Source: Gari tellinella (Eukaryota > Mollusca > Bivalvia > Cardiida > Psammobiidae). Taken from it: a stretch of DNA of 64,000 nucleotides. Where the stretch lies: assembly GCA_922989275.2 (NCBI GenBank), contig OV277861.1, positions 28,922,479-28,986,478 of the forward strand. Reading direction: 5' to 3'. The position numbers were made by a program, and so were the translations under genes. Under the pieces are notes generated by a model that searched no databases, was not told where the DNA came from, and saw only the letters and a program-made list of their open reading frames with translations. Below, piece after piece: positions 1-11,100 of this stretch; position 1 is the stretch's first letter, and every line of letters starts with the position of its first letter.

Positions 1-156
1 CTGCTTTACTTTCAGCCTGCTTTAGCTAAAATCTGCCAGGCTATATAAAATAGTTGTAATAGTAATTTTTCATGAGGGTATAAACTGGAACTATTTTCTA
101 CGGCGGAGGAATAAATTAAATACGCTAAAAGTCGCCTCTATGGGGGGAAGGGTTAA
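1..156. repeat. Family A palindromic MITE, right half, cut by window edge
   Basis: Family A, as used below, has ends close to CCCATTACCCCATA next to TTAA and a central palindrome built on CTTAAAGCAGG. Here only the right arm of the palindrome and the right side (ATAAATTAAA, AAGGGTTAA) are in the window. The start lies outside. Confidence 0.75.
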
Positions 157-190
157 AACAGGTTGAAAGTAAAGCAGAATGCCTGTAGAA

Positions 191-530
191 CCCATTACCT
201 CATAAATAAGCCTTTTTTTACGCCTTTAATAATGCTTTTACTGAAGAAAACAGTTCCAATTTATATTGTCGCAAATAAAAATTATAAGAAATATTTTCTA
301 ATTTCTAGCAGATAGTAGCTTAAAGCAGGCTGAATGTAAAGCAGTGGTCAACTAGAAACAGGCTATGGGGTTACCCCGTTAATTTGTTAAGGTAATATCT
401 GCTAGAATACAGAAAATATTTCTTACAGTACATACCCATATTAATAAATGACTACTGTTTATAAGCATTTTCTTTAGTGGATGACTATATAAAAGGCCTA
501 AAAAGGCGTACTTATGGGGTAATGGGTTAA
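191..530. repeat. Two degenerate family A MITE copies
   Basis: 191-382 has the left end, a single core arm and the right end with a terminal TTAA at 379-382; the second core arm is missing. 383-530 is the right side of another copy, ending GGGGTAATGGGTTAA. The two abut at TTAA. Confidence 0.7.
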
Positions 531-699
531 GATTTTCAAACAGCCTGCATTAAGCAACTTATTGTATAAGAGACTGTTTAGGAGCATTTCATTGAATTGT
601 TGGTTAATAGTTTAATTGTAAAATTTATTTATTGCTATTAATATAAACTCCTCAGTTAACTTTCAGCACAGTTATGCTGCGTTTACACTCAGACACGAT

Positions 700-965
700 A
701 GCTACGATGACCACGATTTAGAAAAAGCTCAGAGCTTCACGATTTCTTTTCTTTTTCTACGCTATACCACGCTTTCTTACGCTCTTTGCACGTCTTGTTA
801 CATCCTGCAGCGTTTTGTTGCGAATCCAACAAGATTCTGATGAGGATCTGCCACGATTTCATCACGTCCTCTCAAGCTCTCTTACGGTAACCACGATACG
901 CTATCACGCTTTATCACGTTCTTTTAAGATCTAACACGATATAACGTTCTGTTAAGCTCTCCTGT
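700..965. other. Subterminal CACG-motif cluster of the Harbinger-like element
   Basis: More than a dozen short CACG/ACGAT/ACGCT words occur in about 260 bp, and similar words recur at 1400-1515 and 3175-3330. Such subterminal repeats often bind transposase in DNA transposons; that role here is inference. Confidence 0.5.
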
Positions 966-1689
966 GATTAATGGCAACGATTTCTGACCAAGAGTGTTGC
1001 GCTTTGAGCACGACTGGGGTATTTAAAGGAGGCATTGACCACCCCTTCATTCCCTGGATGCTGGTGTCAAAGTCTGATTACATTGGGATGACGCTTCTAA
1101 AAATGTTTGGTTGGAAGCTTAACCTGTTACTCGTATTTATATTTATTCTAGCAAAATGTCTACTTTTATGTAATTTTGAGGGAAAGAAGCAGACGACAAT
1201 TTTTAGCAGACAAAATTCCAGCAGTGAAAGCGCTTGAAATACGTTTTTTGTCTTGTTTAAAGGAAACTTCGGTAAGTGCCGTTGTAAACAGGGGGTCGCT
1301 GTTGGGAGGGCCGTTGTAGGGAGGGATCAATATATTAACTTAATAATACATGTAAAAACTTAAAGAATCACCTTTCCAAGTTAACAAAGATCCCCTACGT
1401 TTGAGCTTCACGCTGGGATGCGTTCTGTTAAGTTCTGTTGAGCTCTGTTAAGCTCTACGACGCTCTACTAAGATTCCCAAGTTCTATTACGCTCTCACAC
1501 GATATAACGAGAGCACCGCAAACGGGTGCTGGACGCTCGACTTTCATATACTTGAGACGGCTATATTTTTCAAACTTAAAGAATGTGTATGGGTGTTTAA
1601 TGCCCTATTGATCATAGAAATTTGTAAGCAACAACAACTTAAACATACTTGGACAGTCTACATTCCACTTAAAGTAAACTATAAGTCAA

Positions 1690-3040
1690 AAGAAGGACAA
1701 TATCTTTGCCTGCTTTACCTGCCTTGTTGTAATGCGTTGCCCTTTTGAAACTAAACAAGTATTCAAATATATTGGAAGTTTGAAATTAATAACTTTCTAC
1801 GGTCACTGAATAATTTCATATACAAATTCTGAGTCAAACAAGGGCAATAACTCTGCAATGACAAATCTCATTGTTATCTGCTGTGTTGAAAGGTGATGCC
1901 CTTTTGAAACTGAACAAGCATTAAAAGTTTCAAGTTAATATCTATTGTAATTATTGAGAAATTTCAATTTACAAGTTTTATGTAAATAAAAACAAGGGCA
2001 ATAACTCTGGAATGGCAAATCCCCGGTCACCTTTCTTGTTTGAATGAGTTGCCCTTTTATTATAACACAAGTATTTAAAGTTTCAAGTTAAAACCTTTGA
2101 CAGTTATTAAGATATTTCAATTTACAAGTTTTAAGTAAATAAATCAAGGGCAATTACTCTGGAATCACAAATCACAGAGTAACCTACCTTGTTGTAATGA
2201 GTTGTCCTTTTGATACTTAACAGGTATTTAAATTTTCAAGTTAATATCTTTCATACTTATTTAGATATGTTAATTTACAATTTTTAAGTAAATAAAACAT
2301 GGGCAATAACTCTGAAATGACAAATCCCTGGATTACCTGCCTTGTTGTAATGAGTTGCCCTTTTGATACTAAACAAGTATTCAAAGTTTCAAATGGATAC
2401 CTTTGATAGTTATTGAGATATGTTGATTTATAATTTTTAAGTAAATAAAACAGGGGCAATAAGTCTGGAATGGCAAATCCTAGGGTTACCTGCCTTGTTG
2501 TAATGAGTTGCTCTTTTGATACTTAATAACTATTCAAAGTTTCAAATGGATACCCCTGATAGTTATTGAGATATGTTAATTTATAATATTTAAGTAAATA
2601 AAACAAGGGCAATAACTCTGAAATGACAAATCACAGGGTTACCTGCCTTGTTGTAATGAGTTGCCCTTTTGATACTAAACAAGTATTCCAAGTTTCAAAG
2701 GATACCTTTGATATTTATTGAGATATGTTAATTTATAATTTTTAAGTAAATAAAACAGGGGCAATAACTCTGAAATGACAAATCCCAGGGTTACCTGCCT
2801 TGTTGTAATGAGTTGCCCCTTTGATACTGAACAACTATTCAAAGTTTCAAATGGATACCTTTGATAGTTATTGAGATATGTTAATTTATAAGTTTTAAGT
2901 AAATAAAACAAGGGCAATAACTCTGAAATGACAAATCCCAGGGTTACCTGTCTTGTTGTAATGAGTTGCCCTTTTAATACTGAACAACTATTCCAAGTTT
3001 CAAATGGATACCTTTGATAGTTATTGAGAAATGGACTCTT
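1690..3040. repeat. 152-bp tandem repeat, about nine units
   Basis: The word GGGCAATAACTCTG and its variants recur at about 1844, 1998, 2149, 2301, 2453, 2606, 2758 and 2910, with a more diverged first unit at 1690. Spacing is 151-154 bp. The reading frames that cross it on the minus strand are products of the repeat, not genes. Confidence 0.9.
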
Positions 3041-3059
3041 ACAAAAACCTTAAGCAAAA

Positions 3060-3157
3060 AACTTAACCGACGCAGACGCTGACGCAGACGCAGACGCTGA
3101 CGCAGACGACAGGGTGACGACAATAGCTCGACTTTTTGAAAAAGTCGAGCTAAAAAC
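3060..3157 (+). repeat. CAGACG-rich tract and terminal hairpin of the Helitron-like repeat
   Basis: A run of ACGCAGACGCTG-type units is followed by GACGACAATAGCTC and a hairpin with a 13-bp stem. Similar tails occur at 21600-21722, 26310-26415, 33285-33345 and 38040-38142. Confidence 0.65.
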
Positions 3158-3337
3158 CAATCGGCATCATCGTGCCAACATTTTTGACGGTCAAAAAATC
3201 TGCCACGATCCTTGCGATTCATTCCTTCACGCTCTCTCAAGATCACCACGATTCATCCCACGGTCCGCCCCGCTCACCGAGATTCCCTCAAATCGTGGGC
3301 ATTGCAGCTATCGTGGCTGAGTGTAAACGCAGCATTA

Positions 3338-4180
3338 GCATTCACCTGTCCGTGCATGTGTAGTCACAAGTTTCTGTTACTCTTAAGCCTGTTTCTAGCT
3401 TGGATGAGAGGAATAAACTGAATGCGTTTAAAAGTCTCTTCTATAGGGGAAAGGGTTAACAGGGCATGATAAAAGCATGAAAACGTATCTCTATGACGTA
3501 TAAATAAACTAACAGGCACTACTATACAAATGGTTTTAACACAAACAAATTTCCTATCAGCAAACAGTGTAGACACTGATCACTTTGATTAGATGCCACA
3601 TAATTCAGTGTCCCATCAGAGTCTACACTGTTTGCTTATGTCCCTTTTATAGGAGGCTAGACATTGAGCCCTAGTTATGCATGATATATGCACTTTTACC
3701 AAATATGCACCTGTGAAGAGTACACTTGTCCTTATGATGCAATCAGTGAAGTGCAGGAGCCCTTTAATCAGGGACTTCACTGTTTGGCATTTTGCATTTT
3801 GTCACACAAAACAACCCTATTTAGTCTAAAATAGACCAGCATTAGTTGCAAACTGGAATTGTCTATTGGAAGTTTTAGGGGATAATGAGTTAACACATTC
3901 AATTTATTTCTCCTCTCCACAGATACATTTTAACACATTTAATTTATTCATCCACTGAAGAAAAAAGGTCCCTTTAAAAGTCATGAATTATATCAAAAGA
4001 AATTTATATGTTTCATATTCTAGAAGATGGTAGCTTAAACAGGCTGCTGAGGGCAAAAAGTTCTGTTGTACATAAAGGATGCAGTCCTCATCTGCCTGGT
4101 ACCTTTATCACTCATATTGCATAATGGCATGAACAACAAAACAGAAAGAGATACTGACTGTGCTTTGACCATTTGTATTA
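3338..4180. repeat. Palindromic MITE relics
   Basis: The stretch holds a family A right end at about 3390-3459 (AAGGGTTAA), a family C-like palindrome at about 3560-3650 (GCAAACAGTGTAGA ... TCTACACTGTTTGC) and family C and A fragments to about 4060. No gene is seen. Confidence 0.6.
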
Positions 4181-5077
4181 AGAGAGCTTAATCTTTATTT
4201 TTCGGCGGAGCTGGTCTGATTTCTCATTGAGCCTCAAACCTTATATGGCCCAACCAATCGTGAATGACCAGAAATGAAAGCTTAAGGACACGTGCTTAAA
4301 ATCGAATAGTCTGATTGGGTAGCGGTTAGACTTGACTACTGCCTTTTACAAATTTGTAAAATAAGAGACACAGACTGTTATAGGCTGATTTGCTATGTAG
4401 CGGTACCAGTAGTAAACACGACTTTCCGCTACTGCTAGTGAGTTATAACCGAGAAATTTTACGTGTCCCGACCGTTAGGTAGTGATTTGAATGACATAGT
4501 GTTTCTATTTTAAGATATGACATATTGTCTCAAATTTCGGCAATGATTTGATGCGTTCTGCAAATCAGAACGAAATTGTTCATAATAGAATTGATCATAA
4601 TTTTAATCTAGTACCAAGTATATGAAAAAGAAAGAATAGCAGTAACAATTCAGTGAGATTACGAGAAAACTGGCGTTTGAATTTAACCTAGATATCGAAA
4701 AGATTAAAGATTTCGAGCATGATGGGTATTTTTTGTGTTAACACCGTTTTCCTCCAGCGCATGCGCAACTCTGTGACCTCAAATGTAAACAAACCGTGAT
4801 TTTTTAACGCGATCGCAATCTCTTGGTTAAATGCGAAAACACAACAACACGTAGATACCTAAAACGTACATTGCTACACTTTGTAGATATTTTTATAATA
4901 AATCAGAACATAGAACTAACTCTACAAGACAAATCCATACACGAATTCTTGAAGCGGACACTTGCTTTATTTTCTCATTTGAGGGGTCGTTTCAAACAAT
5001 TCATATTCGGCATATTTCGGGGGTGCTTTCCAAAAATCTCAAATCAAAATCAGGTGATAGAGAATATTTAAACAATC
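4181..5077. other. Apparently unique AT-rich sequence, no gene recognised
   Basis: I see no known protein, RNA or repeat here. An 82-codon frame at 4823-5071 resembles nothing I know. The LTR element begins just after it. Confidence 0.5.
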
Positions 5078-5516
5078 AAACTATTATGATTCATATTTTT
5101 GCATATTTCATAATTAATATTAATATTCAAAATATGAATAATTATCATAACACTTATAAATTTGGTATCAAAATATTGGTATTGATGAGAGGAATTTGAT
5201 TTTATAATGTATATTTTGAAATTTTAAGATATAGTTCATAAGTTTAAAGAAAGTCTTATTTAACATTTTACTTTCCTTATTCTTATGAATTAGCATAATA
5301 ATTCTTGAAGTATGACACAGATGTTAGCTAACCAGTGCTGATTTATGACAGCTCATAGATAAGCACCTTAGCAGGATCTGCAGGCTGATGCCAGACCCAC
5401 TTACTGGGTCTGCATCCTGTAAATTAAAGGAAGTGTCCACTATCAAGACTGTGACAGGAAAATAACCTGGTGTGTCACAACATCTGGACTTTAATCTGGA
5501 AGTGGAGAGAGCACAA

Positions 5517-5522
5517 TATAAA
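5517..5522 (+). promoter_or_regulatory. LTR TATA box
   Basis: TATAAA lies about 25-30 bp upstream of 5546, where the 61-bp duplicated block starts, so transcription would be expected to start near that point. The same site is at 8679-8684 in the 3' LTR. Confidence 0.65.
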
Positions 5523-5545
5523 CCCAGTCCAATCTCTAGCTCAGC

Positions 5546-5606
5546 ATTCTGTGCTAAGGCGAATAAAGTATTGGACTGAATTGGTGCTCTCCTTTCTTAC
5601 TTCCAG
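5546..5606 (+). repeat. 61-bp block, first copy (candidate R region)
   Basis: It is repeated exactly at 6618-6678. It contains AATAAA at 5562-5567 and ends in a pyrimidine tract plus CCAG. Its position, from the predicted start site to past the poly(A) signal, is what an LTR R region would cover. The 3' LTR has the pair at 8708-8768 and 9780-9840. Confidence 0.85.
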
Positions 5607-6678
5607 GTAAGTTGTATTTTCATACCATTTACATGTTGTATTTTTAACCATTGTTTGCTGAAACTTTGTATCTTAATGCTTAATGTTTTCCTACTTCTTG
5701 TTTAAAGTTGGGAAATGGGGTTATCCTCTATTTCTATATCTTAGATTATGAAGTAGGATTGTGAGTGAATAAAAGCATTCTTTAACAGTTGTAATGCGTA
5801 TCGCTAGTTCTTCGCTGAGATTAAGAAATAGAGATGTGATCTATTTCTGAATAGAAGTTAGAACTAGTGATCTTAAAGACTGTACTGTGTATCTGAATTT
5901 TAAACGTAATGTAAGCCTTTGATGAAATAAGCCAAGCAATGGTTGAACTATTGTATTTTTATATGCCAATTGTTATCGTTACTCTTTTTTAACTATTTTA
6001 AAATGTTGAATTAGTACTATTGCTTTACACGTTATGGGACATGTGTGTGACACTTGTTCCCTCACTGATGTGAAGAAATAGTAGAGTTAGCTTATTGGTT
6101 AACTTTGCTGATTGATTCTTATTTCTAACCTGTGTGTGGGCTATTTCTTTCATATGAACTAGGAATAGATGTATAATCTTAAGGTAGCTCTTATCTCACA
6201 AAATTGATATTATAAAGAAGAACGTTCTTTGATAAATTGAGATAAATAAAGTGCTCAAGATTTAACTACTTCTATATCTAATTGAGATTTATCTGTAACT
6301 AATTGACTGATGTAACATGTATCAAGAATCACATTTTATTAAATGCAAAGCTGGCTTGGTATCTCTTACACTACAAGCGAGAATTCCCCAATTCTCTACT
6401 AATGCCTTATATTGAAACTATGGAGATAGTTCAATATAAAGCATTATTTAACATATTAAGGCACTGCTACTTATTTAAGTGCTTATTCAAAAGATTCAGG
6501 CAGTTACTCTTGATGCATAAATATACATGTACATATTTGAAATAATTGTGATTAAATGATTGATTGATGATTGGATGACTGTTTGATTGAATGAATGATG
6601 AAATATTGATATATATGATTCTGTGCTAAGGCGAATAAAGTATTGGACTGAATTGGTGCTCTCCTTTCTTACTTCCAG
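5607..6678 (+). other. Intron-like segment inside the 5' LTR
   Basis: It starts GTAAGT directly after the first 61-bp block. It ends with the second block, whose last bases (CTCTCCTTTCTTACTTCCAG) are a strong 3' splice site. Removing it would leave one 61-bp block joined to 6679. The 3' LTR equivalent is 8769-9840. The 80-codon frame inside (6303-6545) resembles nothing known. Splicing is inference. Confidence 0.55.
6618..6678 (+). repeat. 61-bp block, second copy
   Basis: Exact match to 5546-5606, followed by CTCGTCG instead of GTAAGT. Confidence 0.85.
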
Positions 6679-6799
6679 CTCGTCGTTTCAAGACACTGTC
6701 CGTTTGGTACGTGAAGTTGTAAAATTAGGAACTGTGATGCGGAGATAAATCCATAACGCAAAAAGCGCGAAATTTGGTATAAATCCCGTTCACAATAAT

Positions 6800-6817
6800 T
6801 GGTGGAGTACAAGATCC
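6800..6817 (+). promoter_or_regulatory. Primer binding site of the LTR element (candidate)
   Basis: The sequence TGGTGGAGTACAAGATCC starts with the TGG expected to pair with a tRNA CCA end and lies 2 nt after the 5' LTR. The tRNA was not identified. Confidence 0.6.
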
Positions 6818-6818
6818 T

Positions 6819-7232
6819 ATGATGCCAGCAGCTCAACGGAATACGTCCTGCGGAACCGTCAACAAACGACAGCTGTGGAGGAAGACAGAGGAGCATCCAG
6901 ACGGTCCAAATCTTGTAAATACCCCTTACAGGACAGTTGTAGTTCTTAACCAACAAGAGCCTGTGAATACGGAACAAACTGTGGCAGACTCTGACAAGCA
7001 GGGAAACATGCCTTCACCTAAAGCAATCAGGATCTTTAGGACATTTATCAGTGCTAATAGGAGATTGTGCTATGTTGAACTTGACGGCACCTGTAGAATG
7101 TGGTTGTGTGAAACAGATGTAGACAAAGATCTAGTTCATGAATACTGGCGAACCCATACAAGAACTGGGAAATGGCGAGAGAAACCCAAAACATTTAAGT
7201 TCTTCAAACCAAAGACTGAGAACTCTAATTAA
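6819..7232 (+). CDS. 137-aa protein of the non-autonomous LTR element, function unknown
   Basis: This is the only sizeable frame of the internal region. It starts (ATGATG) one base after the primer-binding-like sequence, where gag would normally begin. The product is basic and polar, with a lysine-rich C-terminus (KTFKFFKPK near residues 124-132) and no membrane segment or retroviral zinc knuckle that I can see. A WRTHTRTGKWREKP segment lies at about 109-122. I do not recognise the family. It could be a gag remnant, a captured host exon or chance. If the LTR segment 5607-6678 is spliced out, the leader ahead of this start would be about 200 nt; unspliced it would be over 1.2 kb with upstream frames. 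Confidence 0.45.
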   Translation: MMPAAQRNTSCGTVNKRQLWRKTEEHPDGPNLVNTPYRTVVVLNQQEPVNTEQTVADSDKQGNMPSPKAIRIFRTFISANRRLCYVELDGTCRMWLCETDVDKDLVHEYWRTHTRTGKWREKPKTFKFFKPKTENSN

Positions 7233-8222
7233 TGTGATAGTATGCACTTCTTAAAATGATAACTTGTTTAAACTGCATGTGGCCTGCAGTAATTAGACAA
7301 CGTATTCCAAATTCTAAATTATTTTTTCCAGTATGAGGAAAGAAAGGTGTCTGATCAACACTAAATTTCTTATTCTCAATGTTGGTATTTTTTGTGTTTT
7401 TCAAACAAGAAATCATTTAGTGCAGCATTATTTAATTTGTGTTTCGCAATGACTAGTTTCTGTAATTTCAGTTATTTCTGAAGGGTTGTAAGGTCCATGA
7501 TGCTCTGTCTAGAAAATTGATGTTACATCATGTTCGTACTAACCATTACAATCTGCGCAAAGTGTAACATCAAATATCAGAGATTGTTGCAAGTTTGCGC
7601 AAATTGTGTTGCTTATGCAGTCTAAGAAAAGCATTATTTGTCCTGAATGTAAGATTGCCACAGGTGGCATTTTTCAAAAGATAATATGGAAGCGGCTGAT
7701 AGTTGGTGAATTTAAACAATTGCCTTTGTGCTCATGACATTTCATAGGTAAATATTTTCACTTTAATTTGAGATTGACAGCAAAACCAAGAATTCATTAT
7801 AAAGCAAGAATTTTTTTCTTCTTCTCTTTATCAGATATTTACCTCATTACTGTTGCTGAGCAAAATGACCAAATGAATATATGTGCTTATATGAACATTT
7901 TATAATGCAAATGCATAGACCAATATTAGAACTATACTTTTATGCCAACTTGGAACTATAATCAAATGTTGCTAACAGTTTGAAAAGCATAACACTGATG
8001 TGATTTGCAAAGCAAATACATCAAAATTTACTTGGCAAAGTCAAGTTATAATGCGTAATATATACAAAGTATATTGTAAACTTCTTGTTGCAAAGTGACA
8101 AGACTATACTCTGATTATGTTAGTTCTGTACTGAGCGTATTAGTATGTAAATATTCTGTGTCATGTATGTTGCTAATAGCTTCCCTAGAATGATTCACAT
8201 TTTTCTGCTTTTGGGGTCAAAA
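7233..8222. other. 3' internal region of the LTR element, non-coding
   Basis: About 1 kb, AT-rich, with no coding signal on either strand beyond short frames. Confidence 0.6.
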
Positions 8223-8242
8223 GCAAAAGAATGAGGGAGGAA
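8223..8242 (+). promoter_or_regulatory. Polypurine tract
   Basis: A nearly pure A/G run (GCAAAAGAATGAGGGAGGAA) ends one base before the 3' LTR, the position where plus-strand DNA synthesis is primed in LTR elements. Confidence 0.75.
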
Positions 8243-8243
8243 T

Positions 8244-9959
8244 TATTATGATTCATATTTTTGCATATTTCATAATTAATATTAATATTCAAAATATGAA
8301 TAATTATCATAACACTTATAAATTTGGTATCAAAATATTGGTATTGATGAGAGGAATTTGATTTTATAATGTATATTTTGAAATTTTAAGATATAGTTCA
8401 TAAGTTTAAAGAAAGTCTTATTTAACATTTTACTTTCCTTATTCTTATGAATTAGCATAATAATTCTTGAAGTATGACACAGATGTTAGCTAACCAGTGC
8501 TGATTTATGACAGCTCATAGATAAGCACCTTAGCAGGATCTGCAGGCTGATGCCAGACCCACTTACTGGGTCTGCATCCTGTAAATTAAAGGAAGTGTCC
8601 ACTATCAAGACTGTGACAGGAAAATAACCTGGTGTGTCACAACATCTGGACTTTAATCTGGAAGTGGAGAGAGCACAATATAAACCCAGTCCAATCTCTA
8701 GCTCAGCATTCTGTGCTAAGGCGAATAAAGTATTGGACTGAATTGGTGCTCTCCTTTCTTACTTCCAGGTAAGTTGTATTTTCATACCATTTACATGTTG
8801 TATTTTTAACCATTGTTTGCTGAAACTTTGTATCTTAATGCTTAATGTTTTCCTACTTCTTGTTTAAAGTTGGGAAATGGGGTTATCCTCTATTTCTATA
8901 TCTTAGATTATGAAGTAGGATTGTGAGTGAATAAAAGCATTCTTTAACAGTTGTAATGCGTATCGCTAGTTCTTCGCTGAGATTAAGAAATAGAGATGTG
9001 ATCTATTTCTGAATAGAAGTTAGAACTAGTGATCTTAAAGACTGTACTGTGTATCTGAATTTTAAACGTAATGTAAGCCTTTGATGAAATAAGCCAAGCA
9101 ATGGTTGAACTATTGTATTTTTATATGCCAATTGTTATCGTTACTCTTTTTTAACTATTTTAAAATGTTGAATTAGTACTATTGCTTTACACGTTATGGG
9201 ACATGTGTGTGACACTTGTTCCCTCACTGATGTGAAGAAATAGTAGAGTTAGCTTATTGGTTAACTTTGCTGATTGATTCTTATTTCTAACCTGTGTGTG
9301 GGCTATTTCTTTCATATGAACTAGGAATAGATGTATAATCTTAAGGTAGCTCTTATCTCACAAAATTGATATTATAAAGAAGAACGTTCTTTGATAAATT
9401 GAGATAAATAAAGTGCTCAAGATTTAACTACTTCTATATCTAATTGAGATTTATCTGTAACTAATTGACTGATGTAACATGTATCAAGAATCACATTTTA
9501 TTAAATGCAAAGCTGGCTTGGTATCTCTTACACTACAAGCGAGAATTCCCCAATTCTCTACTAATGCCTTATATTGAAACTATGGAGATAGTTCAATATA
9601 AAGCATTATTTAACATATTAAGGCACTGCTACTTATTTAAGTGCTTATTCAAAAGATTCAGGCAGTTACTCTTGATGCATAAATATACATGTACATATTT
9701 GAAATAATTGTGATTAAATGATTGATTGATGATTGGATGACTGTTTGATTGAATGAATGATGAAATATTGATATATATGATTCTGTGCTAAGGCGAATAA
9801 AGTATTGGACTGAATTGGTGCTCTCCTTTCTTACTTCCAGCTCGTCGTTTCAAGACACTGTCCGTTTGGTACGTGAAGTTGTAAAATTAGGAACTGTGAT
9901 GCGGAGATAAATCCATAACGCAAAAAGCGCGAAATTTGGTATAAATCCCGTTCACAATA
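8244..9959 (+). repeat. 3' LTR
   Basis: It matches the 5' LTR at constant offset 3162, including the TATA box, both 61-bp blocks (8708-8768, 9780-9840) and the GTAAGT...AG segment. AAAC follows at 9960-9963. Confidence 0.88.
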
Positions 9960-9963
9960 AAAC

Positions 9964-10527
9964 CATATTTAAAGTAACTAACAAAAGAGCACACACATAC
10001 GAATTTTAGTAATTTATGGTATCTACAAATTACAAAATAAAAATGATACACGTAGATCTAGACATGGAAGTATAATTCCGTGATCTAGATCTGTCTTTAA
10101 AAATTCTAATCACTTTCAGTCACATCCTAGGAAGAAGTAAGTGCAATTCAATTGGCTTATAAAGATGGAAGTGGAAAATTGATTTACCATCCTATTTATT
10201 GCAACTTGGATAAAATCAATTCCATATACATCATTACCTTAATTCACCACCCATTCCGCCGAATATCTTTTTTAAAGATATTTCTTGTTTATTGTAACTG
10301 CTTTGTCAAAAACAAGATAATTATCATCAACGTTTTTGTCATGGATTGGTAGCAATAATTTTGGAAAGCATAAAAAATATTCATTCTAGAGAATAACTCT
10401 GATTTTATCAGTTTGTATACAATCATACATAGAAAAGGACATTTTTTTCAAGTTATCTCCCTTTGCATTGAAAAAGGAGGAAATTTCGAATAAATATTAC
10501 TTGAACATACTTTAAAATTGATACCTA
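9964..10527. other. No gene recognised
   Basis: AT-rich sequence. A 66-codon frame at 10152-10352 resembles nothing I know. Confidence 0.5.
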
Positions 10528-10740
10528 TTAACCCTTCCACTCTCAATGACGCCATAAATCGCGTTTCCAAACAGTTTGGGACCTGATCTGACGTCACGTA
10601 ACTCTGCGTCTGATCAGATCCCAAATTGTTTGACACTCATATTGATATTTATTAAGTCATTCAACCTTAAATCTAACTTTAAAGCGTGTCTTGCAGACAA
10701 CAACAATGAAGGAGTCAGTAATAAAGTGGTGAAGAGGTAA
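10528..10740. repeat. Family B-like palindromic MITE
   Basis: It starts TTAACCCTTCCACTC. The core runs from CAAACAGTTTGGGACCTGAT to its complement, followed by the CAGACAACAACAATG motif typical of family B right halves. Confidence 0.7.
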
Positions 10741-10873
10741 AAATCTCCTAAGTAATTTGATCATGAAAAGGTTGACTAAGTGCCCTTCTTTCTTTCTGTT
10801 GTTCCATGTGTTGGACATTGTTTTCCAGACTTACACAAACCCTGGCAATATGTTGTCTATGGGAAATCCCATG

Positions 10874-11038
10874 TTAACCCACTACCCCATAGCATGTTTC
10901 TAGTTTTGAAAATGGGTGACCCCTTAAAGCAGGTTGAAAGTAAAGCCTTAAGGCACATTCTGCTTTACTTTCAACCTGCTTTAAGTGGTCAGTCACCTAA
11001 CTTATAAACTAGAAACAGACTTTGGGTTTATGGGTTAA
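10874..11038. repeat. Family A MITE flanked by TTAA
   Basis: TTAA at 10874-10877 and 11035-11038. The core palindrome has GCCTTAAGGC at its centre; the left arm carries a short deletion. Confidence 0.82.
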
Positions 11039-11100
11039 AAGTTTTAAACAAGTGAATTTAGCAACATGCTGTATACTTTTTTTGCACTACATTAATTAAC

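Larger units (their letters stand above)
1516..3157 (+). mobile_element. Helitron-like non-autonomous element with internal minisatellite
   Basis: It begins with GAGCACCGCAAACGGGTGC, an opening also seen in diverged form at 20034. It ends with a hairpin (AGCTCGACTTTTT / AAAAAGTCGAGCT) followed by AAAA. A 3' hairpin next to CTAA resembles Helitron/Helentron ends, and tandem cores are known in mollusc elements of that class. No Rep or helicase coding is present. It sits inside the Harbinger-like element. Class assignment is inference. Confidence 0.5.
675..3334. mobile_element. Harbinger-like DNA transposon, non-autonomous, with TTA target duplication
   Basis: The ends are inverted repeats of about 28 bp with one mismatch, starting TGCTGCGTTTACACTCAG at the left and reading as its complement at the right. 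TTA flanks both sides (672-674 and 3335-3337), which fits the TWA duplication of PIF/Harbinger elements. Both subterminal regions are packed with CACG and CTCTC-type motifs. No transposase reading frame is visible; the 88-codon frame at 971-1237 resembles nothing I know. A Helitron-like repeat is nested inside. The boundaries are seen directly; the superfamily is inferred from the duplication length. Confidence 0.72.
5082..6797 (+). repeat. 5' LTR
   Basis: It contains a TATA box, a polyadenylation signal and an internal 61-bp duplication. At 1716 bp it is long. Without the 1072-bp segment between the ends of the duplicated block, it would be about 644 bp. Confidence 0.88.
5082..9959 (+). mobile_element. 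Non-autonomous LTR retrotransposon, complete, recent
   Basis: Two direct repeats of 1716 bp (5082-6797 and 8244-9959, constant offset 3162) flank a 1446-bp internal region. Direct flanks are AAAC at 5078-5081 and 9960-9963, a 4-bp target duplication. A TGG-starting primer-binding-site-like sequence follows the first repeat, and a purine tract precedes the second. The repeats look identical wherever I compared them, including an 80-codon frame present in both, so the insertion is young. No gag, protease, reverse transcriptase or integrase is encoded, so it must depend on a helper. The LTR ends are TATTATG and CACAATA, which are imperfect inverses rather than the usual TG...CA. Confidence 0.88.

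Noticed and set aside
2241..3249. Minus-strand frames with repeated LLKNYKLTYLN peptides
   Set aside because: They are translations of the 152-bp tandem unit and have no gene structure.
6303..9707. Identical 80-codon frames at 6303-6545 and 9465-9707
   Set aside because: They are identical because they lie in the two LTRs; no codon bias, domain or start context supports a gene.
5082..9959. Alternative reading as a segmental duplication instead of an LTR element
   Set aside because: The primer-site-like TGG sequence, polypurine tract, TATA/poly(A) signals and 4-bp flanking duplication fit an LTR retrotransposon.
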